Shown here one piece after another: positions 46,193-54,655 of a stretch of DNA of 64,000 bases; within the stretch, counting starts at the first letter, position 1; the number at the start of each line of letters is the position of its first letter. The notes under the pieces were generated by a model. It was given only the letters and a program-made list of their open reading frames with translations. It was not told the origin of the DNA and searched no databases. Location of the stretch: NCBI RefSeq assembly GCF_963662555.1, contig NZ_OY759719.1, positions 372,001 through 436,000 of the forward strand. The letters are read 5' to 3'. This stretch comes from Thiomicrorhabdus sp. GTDB taxonomy: Bacteria > Pseudomonadota > Gammaproteobacteria > Thiomicrospirales > Thiomicrospiraceae. Made by a program: the position numbers and the translations under genes.

Positions 46193-47299
46193 TCATTTTT
46201 TTAATGGCATTTGGCTTCTTAACTCATTGATATTTTGTATATTATCTTTAATTTCTTGAAGTTGATACATCTGCTCCAATTGGTTTTGTATTATCGTTTT
46301 TTGTTCTATAAGAGTTTCATGAGCCTCTTTGATTTCTAGAGGCTCCAGAGGCTTTTTTATTTGGCCACCTTTGGGCATTTTTGGTATTTCTTTCAAATTG
46401 TTAAATTCACCGTCTTGTTTAACCTTTTGATTTTTTACCATTCGATAATAATCATGCAGATGATAACCAGTTATTTTTCCATTATTTACATCTGCTTTTA
46501 ACAGATATTTTTGATTCATTTTGTGATTTCCAGAGTTCTCAATAAGATTAATATTAAGTCCCGAGAAAACTTTATTCCAATCAGAAAGCTGTGTTTTATT
46601 GGTTTCAATAATAACGTTATTTACTTTATTAGAAAAATGCACATCAGGAATTACTTGATAAATATGCTTGCTTTCTGTGTTGTAGCTTAATCTTGTCGCA
46701 ACCCAACGGTTATCATTATCAGGATATCCATTTACAGCAACCATTTCGCCTGCTTTAACATTAAGGCCATCCGCAATACGGGTTTGCTTGTTAATGATTA
46801 CAGTATGTCCATCAACTACAATTAAATTATCTTCAACTTTTTCTACCAGGCCTGCTAAAGGATAAAATACTTGAATTGTATTTGCCCAAGGTTGTTTATG
46901 ACCGAGCTCAGTCTCAACCACCACTTGTTGTCCAAGTTGTAGGGTCTCTTTAGTTGAGAGGTTTGATGTTACCTTAACGTTTTTGCTGTATTCAACTTCA
47001 ACACCATTAACCCAAATACTGCCAAATTCGGTAATAGTACCAATGATACCAGTACCTCCAAATCCAGAGTTAGATGCTACTTGACCAGTTCCACCAAAAC
47101 CTGAGGTTTTGGCGACTTGAGTGGTTTGATCGGCTGTTTTTCCAGTACCACCAAATCCAGAGTTAGAGGCTGTTTTAACCTCAGTTGGTGTTAACTGACA
47201 AGCACTTAATAATAAGGCCGCTGTTATAACAACAAGTGCTTTTTTTAAGTTAAAAAAACGGTATGACAAATAATTGCAAAGGGCAGTAAAGATGAACAT
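46193..47299 (-). CDS. DUF5666-like lipoprotein with GFGGTG repeats
   Basis: From ATG 47299 (AGGA upstream; a longer start at 47335 would overlap the previous gene) the protein is 368 aa. The lipobox is LLSACQ. Three SGFGGTG repeats follow, then a domain with GTITEFGSIWVNGVEV and repeated small-barrel units (LVEKVEDNLIVVDGHTVIINKQTRI). The C-terminus is Lys/Glu/Gln-rich. Function unknown. It pairs with a DUF6502 gene, as in other proteobacteria. Confidence 0.75.
   Translation of the reverse strand: MFIFTALCNYLSYRFFNLKKALVVITAALLLSACQLTPTEVKTASNSGFGGTGKTADQTTQVAKTSGFGGTGQVASNSGFGGTGIIGTITEFGSIWVNGVEVEYSKNVKVTSNLSTKETLQLGQQVVVETELGHKQPWANTIQVFYPLAGLVEKVEDNLIVVDGHTVIINKQTRIADGLNVKAGEMVAVNGYPDNDNRWVATRLSYNTESKHIYQVIPDVHFSNKVNNVIIETNKTQLSDWNKVFSGLNINLIENSGNHKMNQKYLLKADVNNGKITGYHLHDYYRMVKNQKVKQDGEFNNLKEIPKMPKGGQIKKPLEPLEIKEAHETLIEQKTIIQNQLEQMYQLQEIKDNIQNINELRSQMPLKK
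46847..46854. repeat. CAGGCCTG octamer in the DUF5666 gene
   Basis: CTACCAGGCCTGCTAA, coding, read LAGLV on the minus strand. Confidence 0.65.
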
Positions 47300-47303
47300 G
47301 AAT

Positions 47304-48182
47304 TTATTCCTGCTCTGATGAACTTGATTGCTCATTTTTTAATAAAGCACGGCTAAAATAGGCACCTACATGCATCTCTTTGGTTGCATTTTCAGCTGCA
47401 TTATCTAAAGCAGAATCTTGTTCCTGCAACTGGTTTGCCAATTGGTTGATTTCAGTTAAAACTGCCATCATGCGTTCTTTTGAAAGAGCTTCTATTTTTT
47501 CAATTGATTCATCGGTAAGATTTGAATAATAAACAGCTCTATCAAACATAGCTGGTGTTTTATTTTCAAGGTTGTGGGCAACAGCTGTAAGGTGGCTACC
47601 AATATTTTTACCAGCAAAGAATAACTTTTCTTCAAAGTCTTCTGCTGGAACATAGCCTGTTTCCTTAAGCTGGATTTTATCGACCCCTTTCTCTTGAAGA
47701 AGCTCAACCAAACCTTGGCTTAACCATTCATCTAAAATTGATCTTGGGTGTTTATCTTTAGACACTGAAAAAACCATCTCTTCAAAAGATGGGCTACCAT
47801 CTTGTTGACAACGAAATAAGACTAATGGGTTTCCTTCAGAATCTATATAACCTTGGTGACCCATCCAAATTGAGATAAGTTGCGAGCTCAAGCTAGCCTT
47901 TAACTCTTTTTCTGTTGGTTGATTAATGTTTTCAGTACGAATACGTTTTACATCACCACGGTGAATACCTGTGAGTAAGCTAATTCGGCTATCGGTTAGT
48001 TTTTTGGTTTCTATAGAAAAGGACTCTTCGGCAACTTCTACATAGGTACGCTTAAGCAGGTTTAATAAACCTACATAAGTAATATCTTGATGAATTAACA
48101 GGCGAACTAAAGGCCTAAGCATATTGCTTAAAGCTTTGGCTAATGCCTTTTCTTTAATGGAGGTTGAAGATTCTTGAGTCAT
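47304..48182 (-). CDS. DUF6502 family protein
   Basis: The 292-aa cytoplasmic protein has the family opening LAKALSNMLRPLVRLLIHQDITYVGLLNLLKRTYVEVAEESF and SRISLLTGIHRGDVKRIR, which looks like a winged-helix DNA-binding region. Its partner is the DUF5666 lipoprotein just downstream. It could control the cluster; no experimental role is known to me. Confidence 0.75.
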   Translation of the reverse strand: MTQESSTSIKEKALAKALSNMLRPLVRLLIHQDITYVGLLNLLKRTYVEVAEESFSIETKKLTDSRISLLTGIHRGDVKRIRTENINQPTEKELKASLSSQLISIWMGHQGYIDSEGNPLVLFRCQQDGSPSFEEMVFSVSKDKHPRSILDEWLSQGLVELLQEKGVDKIQLKETGYVPAEDFEEKLFFAGKNIGSHLTAVAHNLENKTPAMFDRAVYYSNLTDESIEKIEALSKERMMAVLTEINQLANQLQEQDSALDNAAENATKEMHVGAYFSRALLKNEQSSSSEQE

Positions 48183-48193
48183 ATTTCTATACT

Positions 48194-48916
48194 TTAAAAT
48201 TTGGTGGTTAAACTCACACCAATACTGTTGGTCTGAGTACTATCATAGCCTGCAAATGCAGATAAGCTATAGGTTTCGTTAATTGGCTTGCTAACAAATG
48301 CAGCAATACCTAATTGATCATCTAAATTTTTAAACACACTTTCTCTGTAATCTAAGCTCACGCCAACACTGGTATTTTTTCCATAAATACGGCCAGTTCC
48401 AATTGAGGCAAAAGCGGTGTCTTGCATATTTTGTCCAGTAACTTTACCAACAAACTTATAACCTACGGAACCAAAAAATGAGACTTTTTGGTTGGCAACG
48501 GCAAAATAATCTAGTTGTACTGAAGTATCGTTTTTACCGGTACTTAAACTTTTATTTTCATCACCAGTAGGTAGTTTTTCTCTGAGTTTTAAAGCAAAGT
48601 TGTTGGTTACGTCGTAACCTAATGAAAGTGTCGTATCCCCGATACCTTGTTCTTTTAAATTGCCGCTTTCAATTGTGAGATAAGACATAGACACACCAAA
48701 AGAAAGTTTGTCTTTTTTAACTGAAATAAGCAGTGGAACAGAGGTCGATGAAACATCGTCACTGTTAATGGTTTCACTTTGACCATTAGCATAAAATAAA
48801 CCAGTTGTTAGTTTTGTGCTGTCTGCAGCCTGTGCTACTTTGCTTAAAGCAATAGAGCCAATCACAATAAGGATGATTGGTAACAAAATGATTTTAAAAA
48901 TTGAGTGATTCATCAT
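48194..48916 (-). CDS. Outer-membrane beta-barrel-like protein
   Basis: The 240-aa precursor has a signal peptide (to about residue 30, AQAAD). The rest alternates hydrophobic and polar residues in barrel strands (KLSFGVSMSYLTIE, TSVGVSLDYRES) and ends on Phe (SLTTKF). It resembles transporter-like outer-membrane proteins of unknown substrate. It is co-directional with the DUF6502/DUF5666 pair, 11 bp upstream. Confidence 0.75.
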   Translation of the reverse strand: MMNHSIFKIILLPIILIVIGSIALSKVAQAADSTKLTTGLFYANGQSETINSDDVSSTSVPLLISVKKDKLSFGVSMSYLTIESGNLKEQGIGDTTLSLGYDVTNNFALKLREKLPTGDENKSLSTGKNDTSVQLDYFAVANQKVSFFGSVGYKFVGKVTGQNMQDTAFASIGTGRIYGKNTSVGVSLDYRESVFKNLDDQLGIAAFVSKPINETYSLSAFAGYDSTQTNSIGVSLTTKF

Positions 48917-48994
48917 TTACCTTTTTATATGGCGTAGGGCATAAACAAGTCTTAAAGTTTAGCCCTATATATAGCCATACATTTTTAATGCTTT

Positions 48995-49348
48995 TTAATC
49001 TGTTACCGCTTCTGTTTCAGGCGATTCCGTTGTAGGAGCTTCAGTTGTTGTTTCTTCTTTAGAAGCAATGACATCATTATTTGCATTAATTTCTAATTGA
49101 GCTTTAACACGGTTCTGAGCCTGTTCCATTGATTGTGTCATGGCTTGAGTCTGTTCCATGATTTGAGTCATGGCTTGAATTTTTTCCATGTTTTGAGTCA
49201 TGGTTTGCACTTTTTCTTGTGAATGCATAGCCATCTCTTGTTGTGCTTGCATATTTGTCATATCCATCGCCATGGTTGCAAAAGTAGCAGTAACTAAAGC
49301 AGCTGCAGCAAGAGTTTTTAAAATATTTTTTTGAGTTTGAGTGTTCAT
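48995..49348 (-). CDS. Small exported Met/Gln-repeat protein
   Basis: From ATG 49348 (GGAGAC 9 nt upstream) the protein is 117 aa. A signal-like N-terminus (ILKTLAAAALVTATFATMA) is followed by about three copies of a ten-residue repeat of the form xQxMTQxMEx, predicted helical, then a Glu/Thr-rich tail. Met-rich helices can bind Cu(I) or Ag(I), but this is a guess. I do not recognise a family. First gene of the DUF6502/DUF5666 cluster. Confidence 0.65.
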   Translation of the reverse strand: MNTQTQKNILKTLAAAALVTATFATMAMDMTNMQAQQEMAMHSQEKVQTMTQNMEKIQAMTQIMEQTQAMTQSMEQAQNRVKAQLEINANNDVIASKEETTTEAPTTESPETEAVTD

Positions 49349-49665
49349 AGAACTGTCTCCAATGTGAGTATTATACAAAATATGTTAAACGTTTACATTT
49401 ATAATATTACTTAAATGGAGAGTTTATTGTCAATTAAAATGTAAAATAATTACATAATTTATTGAAATGAATCCAATATTCGCTTTTTTAAAAAGTAGAA
49501 AAGTATTTTAACTATATGAATATTAACAATATATTATTGTAAGTAGTGAAAGGATAAAGAAAGAGATACCAGGCCTCTATTTTTTAAATAAAGACCTGTT
49601 TTTGGATAAAATATTATGAAATTATTGAGGATTTAATCAGATGTTAATCAGCATTCGTTATAAAG
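49349..49665. other. Gap before polA 3' end
   Basis: About 315 AT-rich bases. TATAAT-like sequence near 49370 may be the promoter of the small repeat gene. A partial palindrome (ACCAGGCCTC at 49568-49577) begins an imperfect stem with AAAGACCTG that could be a polA terminator. No RNA gene seen. Confidence 0.4.
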
Positions 49666-52503
49666 TTAGTGTGCTTCATCCCAGTTATTACCTTCGCCAA
49701 TTTCAACAATAAGTGGTACTTTAAGTTCTAATGCCGATTCCATTAGGCGTTTTATTTCAGGTTTAACCGCTTCTAATTGAGATTCAGCCACTTCAAACAC
49801 CAATTCATCGTGCACTTGCATAATCATTTGAATATCAAAATCACAGGTTTGTAGCCAGCTTTCAATTTGTATCATTGCTGTTTTAATGATGTCAGCAGCG
49901 GTACCTTGCATAGGTGCGTTAATCGCTGTGCGTTCAGCGTATTGTCTTAGTTGACCATTACGAGCATTAATGTCAGGCAAGTACAATCTACGTCCTAAGA
50001 GAGTCTCTACATATCCTGTGTCTTTAGCTTGATCTTTGGTGTTTTGCATATAGTGTAATACGCCAGGGTAGCGTGAGAAATACAGGTCGATGTACTCTTG
50101 AGCTAAATTACGACCGACGTTTAATTGTTTAGCTAAACCAAATGCAGACATTCCGTAAATCAAACCAAAATTAACTGCTTTGGCACTGCGACGTTGTTCT
50201 GTGGTGACTTCTTCTAAAGGGACACCAAAAATTTCTGCAGCGGTGGCTTGGTGAATGTCTTTACCTTGTGCAAATGCATCTAAAAGGCCTTGGTCACCGG
50301 ATAAATGAGCCATGATTCGTAATTCAATTTGCGAATAATCAGCTGCTAGCATTTTATAACCAGGCTTGGTAACAAAGGCTTGGCGAATTCGACGACCTTC
50401 TGCAGAACGGATTGGAATATTTTGCAGGTTGGGTTCAGTTGAAGATAAACGTCCAGTAGACGCCACCGCCTGCATGTACGAGGTGTGAACTCGACCGGTA
50501 TCCTTATCAATCTGTTTAGGTAAAGAATCGGTATAGGTTGATTTTAGTTTGGCTAAACTACGGTATTCTAAAATAAGAATCGGAATCTCATGGCCTTGTT
50601 CCGCTAATTCGGCCAATACTGGCTCTGCAGTAGAGGGTTGGCCCTTTGGTGTTTTTTTAATAACTGGTAGCTGTAGGTTCTCAAATAAAATCACTTGTAG
50701 TTGCTTTGAAGAGTTGAGGTTAAAGTTCTCTCCAGCGATTAAATGTGCCTTTTGTTCGAGTTCTGTTAGTTTTTTGCTTAGTTCATCACTTTGAATGGCA
50801 AGCATCTCTGTATCAAGTAATACACCGTTACGTTCCATATGTGCCAAAACAGGCATTAATGGCATCTCTATGTCGGTAAATACCTTTTTAAGGGTTGGTT
50901 CTGCTTCTAATTGTTGCCAAAGTGTTTGATGTAGTTGCAAAGTAATATCGGCATCTTCTGCAGCATAATGCGCTGCAGTTTCAATTTCAATTTGGTTAAA
51001 GGTCAGTTGTTTTTTGCCTTTACCTGCAATTTCTTCAAAGTGTGTGGTGCGGTGATTTAGATATTTAAGGGCTAAATCATCCATATTATGGCGAGTAGCT
51101 ACACTGTTTAAGCTATAAGATTCGAGCATGGTATCAAACTGCATACCTTTAAGTGAAATACCGTGATTTTGAAACACATGCCAATCATATTTTAAATTTT
51201 GACCACATTTAGCAACATTTGGGTTTTCTAATATAGGTTTTAAACGATTTAATACCATTTCAATATCAAGTTGCTCGGGTGCACCTTCATAGTCATGAGT
51301 TAAAGGAATATAACAGGCCTGGTTACCAGGGTTTTTTGGATCTTTAACCGCTAAACATAACCCAACAATTTTTGCTTGTAAGGTGTTCAATGAGGTGGTT
51401 TCGGTATCAATGGCAAATAGTTCAGAAGCTTCAATGCGGTTTACCCAGTTATCAAATGCTTCTTGGGTAAAGACAGTTTCGTAGTTAGAAGCTACAGTAG
51501 TTGCTTGAACTGCTGGTGAATTTTCATCGTTAGAATCTGAGTTTGTATCATTGTTAGTATTTTTCTTTTGAATGGTTTGGCTATGTGCTTTTGCACCTGT
51601 TGATTTTGAGAAAGGCACGTGACCACTCATTACTTGATTTAGCCAATTCTTTAGGTCATATTCCGTGAACAATTCTTGTAAACGTTGCATATCAGGTGGT
51701 TGGCGTTGAATATCATCTAGGCTAACAGGTAAGTCGCAATCTACTTTAATAGTGGTTAACTCTTTAGAAAGAGCTAGTTGATCTAGGTTATTACGAAGGT
51801 TTTCACCAATTTTGCCACCAATCATAGGGGCGTTTTCAACCAAATTGTGGATGTTGCCAAAAGAATTAAGCCATTTAACAGCTGTTTTAGGGCCGCACTT
51901 AGGAATTCCTGGGATATTGTCGGCACTATCTCCCACTAAGGCCAAATAATCAATGATTTGATCTGGACGAACGCCAAACTTTTCAACGACGGTTTCTGGT
52001 GTTGATAAACTGTCGTTCATAGTGTTAATTAATGTCACATGTTCATTTACAAGTTGTGCCAAATCTTTATCACCCGTTGAGATGAGAGTGTCGTGTTTGG
52101 CTTGGGTTGCTTGATGAGCAAAGGTTCCCATTACATCATCCGCTTCTACGCCATCAATAACCAATAATGGCAAACCTAATGCTTTAACAATTTCATGAAT
52201 TGGCTCTATTTGAGTGCGGAGTTCATCGGGCATTGGCGGGCGATGGGCTTTATATTCGCTGTACATTTCATGACGAAAAGTTTTGCCTTTGGCATCAAAA
52301 ATGACCGCCATTTTCTCTGGTTGATATTGCTCAAGCAATTTACCGAGCATATTAATTACCCCAAAAATCGCGCCCGTTGCCTGACCTTTGCCATTTGTTA
52401 GAGGCGGCATAGCATGAAAGGCTCTAAATAGATAAGAGGAACCATCTACTAAAATAAAAGGGCTATCGGGATTAAAACTGATTTGCGAATTTGAATCGGT
52501 CAT
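49666..52503 (-). CDS. polA: DNA polymerase I
   Basis: The 945-aa protein has all three domains: 5'-3' nuclease (residues 1-290, with ISTGDKDLAQLV and GDSADNIPGIPKCGPKTA), 3'-5' exonuclease (about 345-530, FAIDTETTSLN) and polymerase (about 560-945, ADYSQIELRIMAHLSGD, RRSAKAVNFGLIYGMSAFGLA, QVHDELVFEV). Proofreading Asp/Glu residues are present. It processes Okazaki fragments and repairs DNA. Confidence 0.98.
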   Translation of the reverse strand: MTDSNSQISFNPDSPFILVDGSSYLFRAFHAMPPLTNGKGQATGAIFGVINMLGKLLEQYQPEKMAVIFDAKGKTFRHEMYSEYKAHRPPMPDELRTQIEPIHEIVKALGLPLLVIDGVEADDVMGTFAHQATQAKHDTLISTGDKDLAQLVNEHVTLINTMNDSLSTPETVVEKFGVRPDQIIDYLALVGDSADNIPGIPKCGPKTAVKWLNSFGNIHNLVENAPMIGGKIGENLRNNLDQLALSKELTTIKVDCDLPVSLDDIQRQPPDMQRLQELFTEYDLKNWLNQVMSGHVPFSKSTGAKAHSQTIQKKNTNNDTNSDSNDENSPAVQATTVASNYETVFTQEAFDNWVNRIEASELFAIDTETTSLNTLQAKIVGLCLAVKDPKNPGNQACYIPLTHDYEGAPEQLDIEMVLNRLKPILENPNVAKCGQNLKYDWHVFQNHGISLKGMQFDTMLESYSLNSVATRHNMDDLALKYLNHRTTHFEEIAGKGKKQLTFNQIEIETAAHYAAEDADITLQLHQTLWQQLEAEPTLKKVFTDIEMPLMPVLAHMERNGVLLDTEMLAIQSDELSKKLTELEQKAHLIAGENFNLNSSKQLQVILFENLQLPVIKKTPKGQPSTAEPVLAELAEQGHEIPILILEYRSLAKLKSTYTDSLPKQIDKDTGRVHTSYMQAVASTGRLSSTEPNLQNIPIRSAEGRRIRQAFVTKPGYKMLAADYSQIELRIMAHLSGDQGLLDAFAQGKDIHQATAAEIFGVPLEEVTTEQRRSAKAVNFGLIYGMSAFGLAKQLNVGRNLAQEYIDLYFSRYPGVLHYMQNTKDQAKDTGYVETLLGRRLYLPDINARNGQLRQYAERTAINAPMQGTAADIIKTAMIQIESWLQTCDFDIQMIMQVHDELVFEVAESQLEAVKPEIKRLMESALELKVPLIVEIGEGNNWDEAH
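51314..51321. repeat. CAGGCCTG octamer in polA
   Basis: AACAGGCCTGGTTA, coding. A further degenerate copy, TAACCAGGCTTGGTAA, lies near 50359. Confidence 0.6.
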
Positions 52504-52708
52504 TTATATTGCTCATTGTGATAAAATTTGCACTTACTGCTTGGGCTTTAAAAATTAGCTTTGATTAGCTAATTGATTGGCCAATATTTAGCAGTGAGTT
52601 GAAATAATTTATTTAATTAATTTGAGGCTTTTACACAAATATTTGTTTTGTAAAAGTCCCAACGGATTATTCTACCGAATAATCGATGCATATAAGAGAC
52701 TTTACTCT

Positions 52709-53653
52709 ATGTCTGTCTATACAGTCGTTGAAGAACAACAATTAGTGGCCTTTTTAGAAGATTATGATGTTGGTACTTTAGAATCCTTCCAAGGAATCAG
52801 TGCCGGAATTGAAAACACCAATTACTTTGTAAACACGACAAAGCATGGCCAACTAGAGCAGTTTGTTTTAACGATTTTTGAACACCATACCTTTGAAGAA
52901 TTGCCTTATTTCTTAAATATTATGGCGTTTATGGCAGAACACAATATTCCAACAGCTCATCCAATGCCAACACACTCCAATGGCTATTTAAAAGAGTTAT
53001 GCGGTAAGCCTGCTGCTCTTGTAGAGCGACTAGTAGGTAATACTGTAGAAGACCCATCTATTGAACAATGTGGTGTTATGGGTGGGCAATTAGCTCGTTT
53101 TCATATTGCGGGACAACATTATGAAGGCAATCGTGAAAATGACCGTGATTTAAATTGGATGCAAACCACTTATACAAGCATTAAAGGTTATTTAGCAGAC
53201 GATGAATGCCAGATGATTGAAAAGGAATTTGCTTTTCAAGCTCAAACCGATTGGGCAGAACTTCCAAAGGGTGTGATTCATGCCGACTTATTTTGTGACA
53301 ATGCCATGTTTAATGGTGATGCCTTAACTGGGATAATTGATTTGTATTACGCCTGTAATTCGACACTATTATACGATTTAGCCGTCATGGTAAATGATTG
53401 GTGTCGTGTACATGCTGATGAGCCATCAAAAATCGAATTTGATAAAGAACGTATAGATGCCATGATATCGGCTTACCAAACGCAACGCTCTTTAACAGAG
53501 CAAGAACAAGTAGCCTGGCCAGCTGCTTTGCGTTTAGCGGCACTTAGATTTTTCTTATCTCGTCTTAAAGATAAACATATTCCTCGAGAAGGTGAAATGA
53601 CACAAATCAAAGATCCTAATGTCTTTAAACGTGTGTTACAGCTTCATCAATAA
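52709..53653 (+). CDS. thrB: Homoserine kinase (ThrB, aminoglycoside-kinase-like type)
   Basis: From ATG 52709 the protein is 314 aa, the usual length (an upstream ATG at 52622 adds 29 odd residues). It has FQGISAGIENTNYFV, the catalytic VIHADLFCDNAMF, and GIIDLYYACNSTLLYDLAVMVNDWC. It phosphorylates homoserine on the way to threonine. In Pseudomonas it also lies next to polA. Confidence 0.94.
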   Translation: MSVYTVVEEQQLVAFLEDYDVGTLESFQGISAGIENTNYFVNTTKHGQLEQFVLTIFEHHTFEELPYFLNIMAFMAEHNIPTAHPMPTHSNGYLKELCGKPAALVERLVGNTVEDPSIEQCGVMGGQLARFHIAGQHYEGNRENDRDLNWMQTTYTSIKGYLADDECQMIEKEFAFQAQTDWAELPKGVIHADLFCDNAMFNGDALTGIIDLYYACNSTLLYDLAVMVNDWCRVHADEPSKIEFDKERIDAMISAYQTQRSLTEQEQVAWPAALRLAALRFFLSRLKDKHIPREGEMTQIKDPNVFKRVLQLHQ

Positions 53654-53705
53654 ATCAGTTTTTCTATTTTAATATATTTACTATATAGATTTCTCTTACT
53701 TAGAT

Positions 53706-53721
53706 TTACCAGGCCTGGTAA
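53706..53721. repeat. Iterated palindrome, exact, longest copy
   Basis: TTACCAGGCCTGGTAA extended to a perfect 26-bp palindrome (53701-53726), between thrB and tsaC. Confidence 0.92.
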
Positions 53722-53728
53722 ATCTACT

Positions 53729-53908
53729 TTATGTTTTTTTGTTTAGTTCTGATTCTACTCTAAGATCAATAACCATGATGTTATGGTTAGGAGCCTCAAT
53801 TTCATTTACTTGAATCAGCATTTTGATGCTGGCGTATAAAAACGTTGTTTTAAATTCATCACAAATGAGGTCTTTGTAAATGGTTTTTACTAGGCCTGGT
53901 AAGTTTGA
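53729..53908 (-). pseudogene. Open frame without start codon, possible gene remnant
   Basis: The minus strand is open for about 59 codons up to TAA at 53731-53729, with protein-like content (DLICDEFKTTFLYASIKMLIQ then NHNIMVIDLRVESELNKKT). There is no ATG/GTG/TTG before the middle and a stop bounds the 5' side. It may be a decayed gene or chance. Otherwise the gap 53654-54033 holds only two palindrome copies. Confidence 0.25.
53887..53902. repeat. Iterated palindrome, one mismatch
   Basis: TTACTAGGCCTGGTAA, 181 bp after the 26-bp copy in the same gap. Confidence 0.85.
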
Positions 53909-54081
53909 TTAATTAGATAGACATAGGTTTAAAGTAGAGTTTATATCAATATATTAAAAGTGTGTTTTCAACTGCAAGTAGATTGCCACATGCTAGGCAA
54001 ATTCATGTATTTATATAGTTTATTGGATTACAATTGGGCGGTACTTTAAATCCATTAGCACAAATAAAATCGGAATACTCA

Positions 54082-54648
54082 GTGTCGTTATCCTCAAAAA
54101 TTCAGCAACAAGTTAATCAGGCAGTGTTGTATTTACAGCAAGGTAAAACAATTGCTTATCCAACTGAAGCGGTTTATGGGTTAGGTTGTGATCCTTTTAA
54201 TGAAAAGGCAGTGGCAGATTTGTTTCACGTGAAACAGAGGCCTCTAGAAAAAGGCGTTATTCTAGTGGCGGCTTCTGTTGCACAAATTACCGAGTGGGTT
54301 GAGTTGGATGGGGCTTCTTGGCAGCAGCAAGTTTTAGAGACTTGGCCTGGGCCAGTTACTTGGATTTTACCTATTAAAAAGCCCATGCCCGATTGGATTA
54401 CTGGAGGGCGAGATACAGTTGCAATTAGGATTTCTAGCCACCCGATTGTGCAGGCATTGTGTAAGCAGTTTTCTGGGCCAATAGTATCAACCAGTGCCAA
54501 TATTTCTAGCCAACCACCAGCTAAGTCTTGTGAGCAAATTATTAAGGTATTTGATGATAAGGTTTATTGTGTTGACGCTGAGCTTGGCGGATTAGACCAA
54601 CCAACACAAATAAGAGATGCCAGAACGGCACAGGTGCTTAGGCCATAA
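54082..54648 (+). CDS. tsaC: Threonylcarbamoyl-AMP synthase (TsaC/YrdC)
   Basis: From GTG 54082 the protein is 188 aa, the usual TsaC size; a TTG at 54034 would add 16 residues. It has the YrdC core: IAYPTEAVYGLGCDPFNEKAV, KQRPLEKGVIL, WPGPVTWILP and STSANISSQPPAKS. It makes the t6A precursor for tRNA. A perfect parS is embedded at 54221-54236 (read FHVK). In Pseudomonas this gene is at the origin, next to hemF. Confidence 0.93.
   Translation: MSLSSKIQQQVNQAVLYLQQGKTIAYPTEAVYGLGCDPFNEKAVADLFHVKQRPLEKGVILVAASVAQITEWVELDGASWQQQVLETWPGPVTWILPIKKPMPDWITGGRDTVAIRISSHPIVQALCKQFSGPIVSTSANISSQPPAKSCEQIIKVFDDKVYCVDAELGGLDQPTQIRDARTAQVLRP
54221..54236. other. parS site, exact consensus, in tsaC
   Basis: TGTTTCACGTGAAACA, a perfect ParB-binding palindrome. 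Confidence 0.88.
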
Positions 54649-54655
54649 AAATAAC

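Noticed and set aside
50352-50367. TAACCAGGCTTGGTAA in polA as a palindrome copy
   Set aside because: The core octamer is broken; counted only as a degenerate relative.
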